IMG/VR virus record: IMGVR_UViG_3300012988_000028
Coordinates: 1-35,058 of that record
Strand: one strand, 5' to 3'
DNA from: a virus
Length of the DNA: 35,058 bases
Each line of letters opens with the position of its first letter. Positions within the stretch are counted from its first letter, which is position 1. The notes under the pieces are model-generated. The model was not told the DNA's origin. It saw nothing but the letters and a program-made list of their open reading frames with translations, and did not search any database. Below are positions 26,181 through 33,150 of this stretch, in pieces. A program made the translations under genes and the position numbers.

Positions 26181-26782
26181 AATACCAAGTCATCGTTGCT
26201 GACCCAGCGTGGGGCTTCAATGATAACCTCAAGAAAATGAAACGCAAGGTCAAGCGAGCAGCGTCAGCACAGTACAACACGATGACACCTGCACAGGTCG
26301 CTGCGATACCAGTAGCAGACGTAGCTGACCCGATGGGATGCTTGCTAGCGCTGTGGGTGCCCTCAGTGTTGTTGCCGGTGGGCCTAGACGTCATGAAAGC
26401 ATGGGGGTTTTCGTTTAAACAAACCTTTGTCTGGGTTAAGCTAAAGAAGGACCATCGCAAAGAGGACGACTGGAACAATGGCACCCGTGTCGGGATGGGA
26501 AGGCTATTCAGGCAGTCGCATGAGATCGCCTTGATCGGCACGTCAGGAAAGTCAGTGTACCCGTGGCTCGAGGATCACTCGCAGCGCTCTGTTGCGTTTG
26601 ACCTGAACGCCGGTCACTCCATCAAGCCTGCGACCCTGCAAAAGCGCCTAGAGAAGATGTTTCCTGACACCCAACGCCTCGAGATGTTCGCTCGGCGGCA
26701 ACGATCGGGTTGGACGTGCGCAGGTGATGCGATCGACGGAAAAGACATCACGCAGACGATACAAGAGCTCTCGTTAGCATAG
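26177..26782 (+). CDS. MT-A70-family DNA adenine-N6 methyltransferase
   Basis: This 201-residue protein is a predicted S-adenosylmethionine-dependent m6A methyltransferase. The catalytic motif is DPAW (9-12), a variant of DPPW. Further marks are QYNTMT, the ALWVPSVLL strand, FVWVKLKK and the HSIKPATLQKRLEKMFP helix. The protein closes with RLEMFARRQRSGWTCAGDAI. The order matches the MT-A70 (phage and Ime4-type) group. It may mark phage DNA against host restriction. No partner restriction gene is visible, so a solitary protective or regulatory role is more likely than a restriction system. It overlaps the kinase gene by four bases. Confidence 0.85.
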   Translation: MKYQVIVADPAWGFNDNLKKMKRKVKRAASAQYNTMTPAQVAAIPVADVADPMGCLLALWVPSVLLPVGLDVMKAWGFSFKQTFVWVKLKKDHRKEDDWNNGTRVGMGRLFRQSHEIALIGTSGKSVYPWLEDHSQRSVAFDLNAGHSIKPATLQKRLEKMFPDTQRLEMFARRQRSGWTCAGDAIDGKDITQTIQELSLA

Positions 26783-26792
26783 GATATGACCC

Positions 26793-27047
26793 ATGAGTGA
26801 ATTCAAGTTTGCAGACAACGTTTCGATGCGAATGGTCCAGATCTTTCAAGAGGCGATCATGACCGGCGTCGACGGGGCGGACCTCCTGCGCCAGGTGCGT
26901 CTGGTCACCGACCCATCCGATCCGAGCGTGTTGGTCCTGTCAGACGACTACCAGCGCCAGGTCAAAGAATCGTACGAAAAGCTCGAGGCGCAGGCTCTCG
27001 AGCTCGCAGCGTCGGCCACCACCGGAAAGTTCATCACGGAGTTCTGA
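26793..27047 (+). CDS. Small conserved phage protein (VQIFQEAxxTGVD motif)
   Basis: This 84-residue protein is of unknown function. The recognisable part is MVQIFQEAIMTGVDGADLLR followed by a V-R-L-V turn. I recall this pattern from short proteins in other large phages. It is helical, without cysteines or membrane segments. TAGGAT (26780-26785) lies seven bases before the ATG, and AGGA there could also serve as a ribosome site. Its stop shares bases with the next start (TGATG). The nearness to the pyrophosphatase suggests joint expression. Confidence 0.6.
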   Translation: MSEFKFADNVSMRMVQIFQEAIMTGVDGADLLRQVRLVTDPSDPSVLVLSDDYQRQVKESYEKLEAQALELAASATTGKFITEF

Positions 27048-27430
27048 TGTTTGTCGAAAACGATGACGACAGGCTCGACTACATGTGGCAGCAGCAGCTC
27101 AGCTTCATGAAGCTGCTGCAAGAGAAGCGTGGGTTCCCGAACTTTCCCACTGACATCACCACGAAGAAAGGCCAACAGTTCCTTAAGGACATCAGGAACC
27201 ACCTGATGGAAGAGCTGTTCGAGGCGGGACAACACCTCAAGAACTCAAAATCACACCGAGCGACAGATCTGCCTGAGGTCGACCGCGAGGCGTACAAGGA
27301 AGAGCTCGTCGACGCCTTGCACCTGTACTTTGAGCTCGTCATCGCCAGCGGCGTGACGTTGGAAGAACTGTATGACGCTTACATCGCAAAGGGCGACGTC
27401 AATTTCGAGCGAATCAAAAGCGGTTACTAG
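27047..27430 (+). CDS. All-alpha NTP pyrophosphatase (MazG/dimeric dUTPase-like)
   Basis: This 127-residue protein is all-helical. The metal site reads HLMEELFEAG (E55, E56, E59) and EELVDALHL (E86, D89), the ExxE...ExxD pattern of all-alpha NTP pyrophosphatases. Such enzymes hydrolyse dUTP, dCTP or unusual NTPs, and phage versions tune nucleotide pools. The end, DAYIAKGDVNFERIKSGY, is typical of the group. The substrate cannot be read from sequence. As the window already encodes a trimeric dUTPase, this one may act on another nucleotide or on modified dNTPs. It starts at ATG 27047, overlapping the previous stop by one base. Confidence 0.75.
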   Translation: MFVENDDDRLDYMWQQQLSFMKLLQEKRGFPNFPTDITTKKGQQFLKDIRNHLMEELFEAGQHLKNSKSHRATDLPEVDREAYKEELVDALHLYFELVIASGVTLEELYDAYIAKGDVNFERIKSGY

Positions 27431-27449
27431 CCTTCCCAACGTCGTTAGG

Positions 27450-27484
27450 GTGATTACTCTCTTTGGCAGAGGAGTGAAAATCAC
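27450..27484 (+). promoter_or_regulatory. Hairpin hiding the ribosome site of the heat-shock gene, RNA thermometer candidate
   Basis: GTGATT (27450-27455) pairs with AATCAC (27479-27484). Then ACTC (27456-27459) pairs with GAGT (27472-27475) and TC with GA (27460-27461, 27469-27470). A bulged G sits at 27471, a three-base bulge at 27476-27478, and the loop is TTTGGCA. The Shine-Dalgarno GGAG (27471-27474) lies largely in the stem, which ends exactly before ATG 27485. Confidence 0.5.
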
Positions 27485-27937
27485 ATGCTAACCAGTTACT
27501 ATCGCGTCATGGCAAAAGATCACCCGTTTGGAAAGATGTTCGAGGAGTTCGAGGGTCTCCTTGGTGACCTGTTTTCGACCCGATTGGTGACTACACCTGC
27601 ACCCGGCTCGCCGCTTGCTGAACCTGAAGAGGTCAGCAAGTACACGCCCACGAGCGACCTGCGAGGGTACAGCTCGACGAGCGACGACGCTGGGATGACG
27701 CTTCTTGTTGACTTGCCGGGGGTCGATCCGAAAGCGTTGAGACTTTCAGTCAAGGACGACCTGGTCGTGGTCTCGGGCCCGACCCGGGAAGGCAAGACGT
27801 TCACGAACAGGTACAAGATCGCTCGTGACTTTGACACGAGAACCGTGACAGCCTCATGGCAACACGGGCAGCTCACGGTCAAGGTCAGCTGGGTCAGGCC
27901 CACAGAAGGCATCAACATTCCCATCGAACTCAAGTGA
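27485..27937 (+). CDS. Small heat-shock protein (Hsp20 / alpha-crystallin)
   Basis: This 150-residue protein is a predicted ATP-independent chaperone that holds unfolding proteins. After a variable N-terminus come the alpha-crystallin strands: DDAGMTLLVDLPGVDPKALR, LVVVSG, FTNRYKIARDFDT and ASWQHGQLTVKVSW. It ends in NIPIEL, close to the IxI C-terminal motif used for oligomer assembly. The length is normal. Hsp20 genes are known from T4-like marine phages, where they are thought to protect phage or host proteins. ATG 27485 has GAGGAG upstream. ATG 27509 is an alternative start without such a site. A hairpin covers the ribosome site. Confidence 0.88.
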   Translation: MLTSYYRVMAKDHPFGKMFEEFEGLLGDLFSTRLVTTPAPGSPLAEPEEVSKYTPTSDLRGYSSTSDDAGMTLLVDLPGVDPKALRLSVKDDLVVVSGPTREGKTFTNRYKIARDFDTRTVTASWQHGQLTVKVSWVRPTEGINIPIELK

Positions 27938-27963
27938 TTGCTTGAAGTGAAAACCGGGCCTTC

Positions 27964-27981
27964 CTAGTGGTATTCTAGTGG
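27964..27981 (+). promoter_or_regulatory. Direct repeat with extended -10-like hexamer before the metallopeptidase gene
   Basis: CTAGTGG occurs twice (27964-27970, 27975-27981) with four bases between. TGGTATTCT across the pair resembles an extended -10 element, nine bases before ATG 27986. A GTGAAA 18 bases upstream could be a -35, as before the gene at 29607. No good ribosome site is seen. Confidence 0.3.
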
Positions 27982-27985
27982 CCTG

Positions 27986-28678
27986 ATGGCAGCACCCTTC
28001 GTCGTCGATCCTACAAATTACGACAAGTTCGTTGCGATCCGAGACGCTGCTCACTACGTTGAGTCGTTTCTCGACCTGAACGGCATCGCGCGGGTGCGAG
28101 AGTACCTGCTCGTGCCCGATCCTTCTAAGAAACCGCCGGGAAAGAACCCATGGCACGACAACGGGTGGTACTGGAACGGCGTTCTCTTCGTGAACATCAA
28201 TAGAGCACGTCCACCCACCAAGACGCCTGGCTTTGCCTGGTCGTTCACGGGATTCAAGGCGGACATGACAGCGCCGGGGATACTAGCGCACGAGACGGGT
28301 CACCACATTCACTTCGAGATCAACAAGCGAATCGACGTCAAGCACCAACAGGTTCTCATCAACAACCTCAAGTTGATCGCCAAACACGAGCTCCCAGTGT
28401 CGGGTTACGAGCCCAATCCTTACGAAGTCATGGCAGAGATGTGCAGGCTCTTCATCCTGAACCCAAACCTCCTTCGCGTGGGTCGCCCGATACGATACGT
28501 CTTTCTCACCCAAGTCTTGAAATTGCAGCCATCACATGATGTTCCCTGGCGAGACGTTTTGCGAAACGCTCATCCCAAGATCATCTCTGCGGCAGAAAGC
28601 TGGATCAACAAATGCACTTCAACATCGAAGAACGAACAATATTTCTCGCCCGTCACGGTTCCCACGCCTACGGCCTGA
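27986..28678 (+). CDS. Putative zinc metallopeptidase (HExxH, zincin-like)
   Basis: This protein has 230 residues. The motif LAHETGHHIHF (H102, E103, H106) is the zincin signature. A probable third ligand lies in YEVMAEMCR (E147 or E151), about 45 residues later, as in many Glu-zincins. The first 100 residues include a Trp-rich segment (WHDNGWYWNGVLFVN). No signal peptide is seen, so it would act in the cytoplasm or in the virion. It may process phage or host proteins. The last 67 bases overlap the next gene in another frame, so the low-complexity tail (SPVTVPTPTA) may be a by-product of that overlap. Confidence 0.65.
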   Translation: MAAPFVVDPTNYDKFVAIRDAAHYVESFLDLNGIARVREYLLVPDPSKKPPGKNPWHDNGWYWNGVLFVNINRARPPTKTPGFAWSFTGFKADMTAPGILAHETGHHIHFEINKRIDVKHQQVLINNLKLIAKHELPVSGYEPNPYEVMAEMCRLFILNPNLLRVGRPIRYVFLTQVLKLQPSHDVPWRDVLRNAHPKIISAAESWINKCTSTSKNEQYFSPVTVPTPTA

Positions 28679-29562
28679 ACGTCGCATCCTCAGACGAGGA
28701 TTACAAGGGCGTTTGCATAAAACCCAAGGAATGCTATTTCGGCTTCCTCCAGAAATTCGAGCAGCTCGAGCACATGGGCTCGAAGAGCGATGGTATCGAC
28801 AAGGTGATCTACTCGCTTGACAAGTTCGCCTCGCTGGCGATCGATTGCAACCCGAACATCATCGAGGTCCTCCACGTCGCTGAAGAGGACGTGTTGGTCT
28901 GCACCGAGTTCGGCGAAGCATTGAGAGCCATCAAGGACGATTTCCTGTCAAAGAAGGCGAAGTTCACCTTCGCGGGTTACGCTCACTCCCAATTGAAAAG
29001 GATCAAGACCCATCGTTCGTGGTTGTTGGACCCTCCCAAGGCAGCTCCGTCGCGCTCTGACTTCCACCTGTCGGAAACGTCCAAGGTGTCAGCGTCCGAG
29101 CTCGGTGCCTTTGAGGCATCCGTCCGCGAGGGAATCGAAGTGGAATTGCCCAAGGACGTGTTGACATTGTTCACCAGGGAGAAGCAGTACCAGGCTGCGA
29201 AGGCACACTACGACCAGTATTGTAACTGGGTGAAGTCTCGCAACCCGGCTCGGGCCCAGCTCGAGGCGCAGTTCGGTTACGACACGAAGCATGGCATGCA
29301 CCTCTTGCGATTGCAGACGATGGGCGTCGAGATCCTTCGGGACGGCGTCGTCAATGTCAAGCGGACGAACGACAGAGAGAAGCTGCTTTCAGTCCGACAC
29401 GGCCAGGTCAGCTACGACCAACTCGTTGAGGAAGCAGAGGCCCTTGAGGCCCAGAGCGAGGAACTCTACAAGACCTCGACCTTGCGCAAGGAAGCTGACA
29501 GGAAAAAGGTCGACGCAATCATCATTGACCTGACCGAACGTTTTCTCAGGAAACACGGCTGA
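28612..29562 (+). CDS. RlaP-type nucleotidyltransferase (DNA polymerase beta superfamily)
   Basis: This 316-residue protein carries the nucleotidyltransferase signature GSHAYGLNVASSDEDYKG: the GS pair (16-17) and the metal-binding D28-x-D30. This fits the family PF10127 (RlaP), linked by earlier genomic work to RNA repair. A helical C-terminal half ends in a coiled-coil-like stretch (EEAEALEAQSEELYKTSTLR). The predicted reaction is transfer of a nucleotide, probably to an RNA end; the substrate is not proven. The presence of polynucleotide kinase (30122) and RNA ligase (34622) nearby supports a role in RNA repair. The start ATG lies inside the end of the metallopeptidase gene. Confidence 0.72.
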   Translation: MHFNIEERTIFLARHGSHAYGLNVASSDEDYKGVCIKPKECYFGFLQKFEQLEHMGSKSDGIDKVIYSLDKFASLAIDCNPNIIEVLHVAEEDVLVCTEFGEALRAIKDDFLSKKAKFTFAGYAHSQLKRIKTHRSWLLDPPKAAPSRSDFHLSETSKVSASELGAFEASVREGIEVELPKDVLTLFTREKQYQAAKAHYDQYCNWVKSRNPARAQLEAQFGYDTKHGMHLLRLQTMGVEILRDGVVNVKRTNDREKLLSVRHGQVSYDQLVEEAEALEAQSEELYKTSTLRKEADRKKVDAIIIDLTERFLRKHG

Positions 29563-29563
29563 A

Positions 29564-29585
29564 CGGGTGGGTGAAAACCCACCCG
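29564..29585 (+). terminator. Strong GNRA-tetraloop hairpin just after the nucleotidyltransferase gene
   Basis: CGGGTGGGT pairs perfectly with ACCCACCCG over nine bases around a GAAA loop. It lies one base after the stop codon. No T-run follows, so it is either a Rho-independent terminator lacking its tract, an RNA processing or stability hairpin, or a protein-binding site. Confidence 0.5.
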
Positions 29586-29606
29586 GCTTCGTGGTAAGGT
29601 GATCAA

Positions 29607-30122
29607 GTGTCCAACATGGAAATCTGCCCAGGGTGTCAGCATCCAATGCAAGAGCATCGCGCTGAAGGTCATGTCACCTTTTATAAGTGCTGGCATCGAA
29701 ACAGCATGGAGAACAACGACTTCTGTGGGTGCACTCATGGGAGACCTGAGCCGCCAAGCTTCACGTTCTATGCGGTCGTTAACGACCCGGATCTGACCAT
29801 CGCGCATTGGTACTGCACCTACTCCCAACGAAAGAACTCAGGTTGGGTCAAAGACTTCAAGGACGCAAAGATCTGGACCCGACCCGGCCCAGCGCAGGGC
29901 AAGTGCACCAACCTCGGTGTTGGAGCGTTCTTGGTCAAGTTCGCTGCTGGTCATGTCGAGGTCATCGACCAACGCGCTCGTTTAGAGCGAGTCGCTGCTG
30001 AAAAACGTAACAAAGAGATGCTGCGTCTCCAAAACGCAGAACAACGACGCATCATCGAGGCCGAAAGAGCCCTCAAGACAGCCCAAGAAAACCTCGCTAG
30101 ACTCAAAAAAGGTAACCAATAA
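29607..30122 (+). CDS. Zinc-ribbon-like plus coiled-coil protein
   Basis: This protein has 171 residues. The N-terminus has CPGCQHPMQEH and later CWHRN...CGC, enough cysteine and histidine for one or two zinc sites. A globular, aromatic middle follows (WYCTYSQRKNSGWVKDFKD). The last 50 residues are a heptad-rich coiled coil (ERVAAEKRNKEMLRLQNAEQ). It may bind nucleic acid or hold partners together. The family is not recognised. GTG 29607 follows AAGGTGA; ATG 29616 is an alternative. Its stop overlaps the kinase start by one base, so the two products may function together. Confidence 0.55.
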   Translation: MSNMEICPGCQHPMQEHRAEGHVTFYKCWHRNSMENNDFCGCTHGRPEPPSFTFYAVVNDPDLTIAHWYCTYSQRKNSGWVKDFKDAKIWTRPGPAQGKCTNLGVGAFLVKFAAGHVEVIDQRARLERVAAEKRNKEMLRLQNAEQRRIIEAERALKTAQENLARLKKGNQ

Positions 30123-31129
30123 TGCGCACTCTGATGATTTTCAAGGGCCTTCCGGGGTCAGGCAAGTCCACGCTGGCAGCGGAGTTGGTCCGCAAGGAGC
30201 CCAATCGTTGGATTCGCGTCAACCGCGACGACCTGCGTGGGATGGTGGTGGGCCCGGGCAACAACCCACACGCTCGCAACAACGACCGCGAGGAGCTGGT
30301 CCGAGGCATGAAAGAGGCGCTGATGCGCCAGGCCTTCGACGCAGGATACGATGTCATCCTCGATGACACCCACCTGGTGCCGATGACCGTCAGGAAGCTG
30401 CACCAGGCAGCTGCTGCTTATGGCGATGTCACCGTCATCGAGAAAGGCGTCAATGTCGACATCAAGACCGCGCTCGAGCGCGACCTGAAACGTACCGGTT
30501 TCGCCCAGGTCGGTGAGAAGGTCATCAAGGACATGGCCCGAGGTGCCGGCCTCGACAAGGGAAGGAAGCTCAGTGACAAGACGTCGTACTACGAGCCTCG
30601 TCCTGACTCCTTTAAGGTCGTCGTCCAAGACGAGAGCCTGCCAAAGGCGATCATGTGTGACCTTGACGGTACTCTGGCGCTCGTCGGAGACCGCTCGCCG
30701 TACGACGCGACTGACTGTGACCTGAAAGACTCTCCGAACTGGCCCGTCATCCGCGTCGTCCTGGCGATGCACGCTCAGGGCATCAAAATCTTGTTCATGT
30801 CGGGTCGTGACATGAAGTACAGGCCTGAGACCGTTCGTTTCATTGAGAAATACTGTCGCGTCCCGGCGCAATGGGCCTTCTCACAGGAAAACGATACCCG
30901 TCCGAAAGACTTGTCCATCCCGTACGAGCTTCACATGCGAGGCGAGACGGCTCCCGATCCCGACAAGTTGGATCAACGCAAGGACAGCGTCATCAAACAG
31001 GAGTTGTTCGACAAGTACGTCGCTAATCAGTACAACGTGCTATTCGTCTTGGACGACCGAAACCAAGTCGTCGATTTCTGGCGCAGCATCGGCCTGACCT
31101 GCTTTCAAGTGGCCCCGGGTGCGTTCTAG
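30122..31129 (+). CDS. pseT: Polynucleotide 5'-kinase / 3'-phosphatase (T4 Pnkp-like)
   Basis: This 335-residue enzyme heals broken nucleic-acid ends by adding a 5' phosphate and removing a 3' phosphate. The kinase P-loop is GLPGSGKST (9-17), with the NRDD loop (34-37). The phosphatase half has CDLDGTLAL (D180, D182), FMSGRD, the RKDSVIKQELFD stretch and VLDDRNQVVDFWR. This is the T4 Pnkp domain order and length (T4 has 301 residues). In T4 it works with RNA ligase to repair host tRNA cut by anticodon nucleases. Here the ligase gene starts 3.5 kb downstream and an RlaP-type gene lies just upstream. Confidence 0.94.
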   Translation: MRTLMIFKGLPGSGKSTLAAELVRKEPNRWIRVNRDDLRGMVVGPGNNPHARNNDREELVRGMKEALMRQAFDAGYDVILDDTHLVPMTVRKLHQAAAAYGDVTVIEKGVNVDIKTALERDLKRTGFAQVGEKVIKDMARGAGLDKGRKLSDKTSYYEPRPDSFKVVVQDESLPKAIMCDLDGTLALVGDRSPYDATDCDLKDSPNWPVIRVVLAMHAQGIKILFMSGRDMKYRPETVRFIEKYCRVPAQWAFSQENDTRPKDLSIPYELHMRGETAPDPDKLDQRKDSVIKQELFDKYVANQYNVLFVLDDRNQVVDFWRSIGLTCFQVAPGAF

Positions 31130-31158
31130 ATTGATTTTCACAAAACAAGGAAAGACTC

Positions 31159-31665
31159 ATGTCAAGAAACGATTGGGACTCATTCGATCGGGCTGCAAAC
31201 AAAGGCCCGGCAGCGCTCTGGTTCAAAGTCCTTGGTGTCATCGCGGTCTGCGCGATCCCGACCATTTTCGTTGCACACGCTTGCAGCGCAGCTGACGAGG
31301 CGGCGACCGTCGCCCAACAGCAGTTCGGTGCCAAGGCCTCACTCGAAAAGTACGAGTGGTTCAAAAACGCTGCTGCGCAGCTCGATGCCAAACGGGCGAC
31401 CTTAAAGGTCTACGAAAATCGTTTCAATGATCTCAAGGTCCAATACGGTGAGAAAACCCGAGGCGATTGGGCCAAGGACGACCGCGAACAATGGTCGATC
31501 TGGCGCTCTGAAGCTGCAGGCATCGCTGCGAGCTACAACACCCTTGCCGCTGAATACAACGCTCAGATGGCAAAGGCCAACTGGCGTTTTGCCAACGCCG
31601 GACAACTCCCCGCGGGTGCAACAGATCCGTTGCCTCGTGAGTTCAAACCCTACATCACGGAATGA
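31159..31665 (+). CDS. Inner-membrane-anchored helical protein
   Basis: This protein has 168 residues. A short basic/acidic N-terminus is followed by one membrane segment (about residues 22-44, VLGVIAVCAIPTIFVAHAC) and a long helical domain of about 120 residues (SLEKYEWFKNAAAQLDAKRA). Topology is probably N-in, with the helical part in the periplasm. A strong AAGGAAAG ribosome site precedes the ATG. It overlaps the lipoprotein gene by four bases. An N-terminal anchor with a periplasmic coiled coil is the layout of i-spanins, but the sequence is not one I can assign. I have seen KYEWFK-type proteins in other phages with unknown function. Confidence 0.6.
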   Translation: MSRNDWDSFDRAANKGPAALWFKVLGVIAVCAIPTIFVAHACSAADEAATVAQQQFGAKASLEKYEWFKNAAAQLDAKRATLKVYENRFNDLKVQYGEKTRGDWAKDDREQWSIWRSEAAGIAASYNTLAAEYNAQMAKANWRFANAGQLPAGATDPLPREFKPYITE

Positions 31666-32222
31666 TCATGATCACCAAGTCTCGCTTCGCACTCGGTTTC
31701 TTGACAGCGTTGGTTCTCGCTTTGAGCGCATGCAACGATGGCGATTCAGTCCCTGTTTCGACATCTGGCGTACGCAAGGCAACGGTGAAGGTTCAAACAC
31801 AGGCCGACGGCCGCACCGTCGAGCAAGAGAACATCGCAAATCGCCTGCTAGCTGACAACACGCCAGGCTCGATCAAACACCTCTACGTCATCTCGGCGTA
31901 CAGCGGTCAGGTCATCATCTACTCGACCGTCAAGGGGAAGGTGACCAGCGGCAGCAAGCGCTTGAGTCCGTCGTCTGTCGGCAACAGCACAGGTGGACAG
32001 TACTGTAACTCTGTCAACATTGACGGCACGAATTTCTGTACTTCTGAAGTCCTTGGCGATGACGGAGCGTACGGCAGCTCAGGCGACTACATCTTTTGGT
32101 TCGACGCGGAGAAGAATGGCTATCACCAACACTACATGTCGGGTGGTCAGATCGTTCACATCTCCAGTGAGCCTCTCGTTGTCAAGAGCGTGATCATCAA
32201 CATCTCGCCCGCCAAAGAGTGA
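31662..32222 (+). CDS. Phage lipoprotein
   Basis: This protein has 186 residues. The start MIMITKSRFALGFLTALVL and the lipobox LSAC (cysteine at about residue 24) predict export and lipid anchoring. After the signal come DGRTVEQENIANRLLADN, a SIKHLYVISAYSGQVIIYST strand pair and a C-terminal sheet (HISSEPLVVKSVIINI). I have met this pattern in lipoproteins of other large phages. Its role is unknown; surface exclusion, or lysis with the preceding membrane protein, are possibilities. ATG 31668 is an alternative start. It overlaps the upstream gene by four bases. Confidence 0.65.
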   Translation: MIMITKSRFALGFLTALVLALSACNDGDSVPVSTSGVRKATVKVQTQADGRTVEQENIANRLLADNTPGSIKHLYVISAYSGQVIIYSTVKGKVTSGSKRLSPSSVGNSTGGQYCNSVNIDGTNFCTSEVLGDDGAYGSSGDYIFWFDAEKNGYHQHYMSGGQIVHISSEPLVVKSVIINISPAKE

Positions 32223-32235
32223 AGATTTCCGCCGT

Positions 32236-32517
32236 GTGCTGGTCGAGCAACAGCTCGAAGCAGCCGGTCTCGTAGCCGTCACGGCGGCCATGCAACAATT
32301 ATTCGCTATCGTCATCGGAAAGGTTGACCAGCACCCGTACTGGATCACGGGAAAGTTCGTGTACTTACACGACAACGACTGGGGTCCCTCGCCCACGCTA
32401 TCAATGACTGACGTGCCTGACATCTTCCTGACTGCCAAGGAAGCACAGGACGTGATCGACAAGTACAACACCTACGACATCGAGATGAAGGTCGCCACCT
32501 TCGTGAGGAAGCTATGA
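32236..32517 (+). CDS. Small hypothetical protein
   Basis: This protein has up to 93 residues. GTG 32236 has no clear ribosome site; ATG 32290 would give 75 residues (MQQLFAIVIGKVDQHPYWIT). The core is a mixed alpha/beta region with YWITGKFVYLHDND and a final AKEAQDVIDKYNTYDI helix. No family is recognised. Its stop overlaps the next start by four bases (ATGA). Confidence 0.5.
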   Translation: MLVEQQLEAAGLVAVTAAMQQLFAIVIGKVDQHPYWITGKFVYLHDNDWGPSPTLSMTDVPDIFLTAKEAQDVIDKYNTYDIEMKVATFVRKL

Positions 32518-32750
32518 AGATCCACGTTTTCTTGAAGGACCCGGACGGGTTTTCGAACAGCGTCGATGACGCGATCAGGGCATCGGTCGATGAGATCGAG
32601 GGACTTACCGACGCTGAGAAAGAAGATCTCTTCGAGACGCGTCGCGACGCTGAGTGGGACAAGCTCGACAAGTTCGTCAAGTACAAAGAGTGTCTGACGA
32701 TCGTTTTTGACACTGACAAGGGAACAGCCACCGTGCTGAAGGTCGAATGA
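32514..32750 (+). CDS. Small acidic phage protein
   Basis: This 78-residue protein is acidic. It begins MKIHVFLKDPDGFSNSVDDA and has a helical middle (EIEGLTDAEKEDLFETR) and a beta-like end (CLTIVFDTDKGTATVLKV). This shape is common in small phage proteins of unknown function. It is tied to both neighbours by four-base overlaps, so the set from 31159 to 33150 is probably one transcription unit. Confidence 0.55.
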   Translation: MKIHVFLKDPDGFSNSVDDAIRASVDEIEGLTDAEKEDLFETRRDAEWDKLDKFVKYKECLTIVFDTDKGTATVLKVE

Positions 32751-32956
32751 AAAAGTTCTTCAAAACATTAGGAATGTTGTTGTGGATTCCGGGTGGCCTT
32801 GGCATCCTATGCTGGATGATAGTCGAAGATGCGTGGATCACTCGAAAGAAGAAAGGGCTTCTTTGGGTTTTCCCAGCCTTGTTTTTGACGATACCCGCCA
32901 TCGCGAACCTGATCGTGATGTTTTTCATCGATCTTTTCAAAAGGATCACTCGATGA
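32747..32956 (+). CDS. Small membrane protein, two predicted transmembrane segments
   Basis: This protein has 69 residues. Hydrophobic stretches lie at about 7-26 (TLGMLLWIPGGLGILCWMIV) and 37-62 (LLWVFPALFLTIPAIANLIV), separated by a Lys/Arg loop. Both ends are basic (MKKFFK, FKRITR), which predicts both termini in the cytoplasm. Two-pass small proteins of this type include holins, but nothing here is specific enough to name one. It overlaps both neighbours by four bases. Confidence 0.55.
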   Translation: MKKFFKTLGMLLWIPGGLGILCWMIVEDAWITRKKKGLLWVFPALFLTIPAIANLIVMFFIDLFKRITR

Positions 32957-33150
32957 TCACCTCCATGAAGAGGACGATCTTCCTGGGCGTAGGTTCGAGC
33001 GCTTTTGCATCGATGAGCCTACTAAGTGCGATCGTGACGCATCGCAAGCCTTTGATCTTTGCGTCACTGTGCCTGCTTGCGTTCAATACATTCTTAATGA
33101 TCAGGAACATCATGCGCCTGAGGGCACGTTCTCTCGAAGAGAGATCTTGA
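32953..33150 (+). CDS. Small membrane protein
   Basis: This protein has 65 residues from ATG 32953, which overlaps the previous stop. Two hydrophobic segments (IFLGVGSSAFASMSLLSAIV and LIFASLCLLAFNTFLMI) flank a basic loop (THRKP), and the end is Arg-rich (MRLRARSLEERS). It is probably an inner-membrane protein partnered with the one just upstream. The ATG at 32965 is also possible. No family is recognised. Confidence 0.5.
   Translation: MITSMKRTIFLGVGSSAFASMSLLSAIVTHRKPLIFASLCLLAFNTFLMIRNIMRLRARSLEERS

Noticed and set aside
27446-27451. TAGGGT as a promoter -10 for the heat-shock gene
   Set aside because: A start about seven bases later would remove the left arm of the hairpin, no convincing -35 is present, and the gene has a good ribosome site.
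32782-32952. Upstream extension of the membrane protein at 32953
   Set aside because: This extension lies wholly within the preceding membrane protein in another frame and is hydrophilic and low in sense; the ATG at 32953 in an ATGA overlap is a better start.
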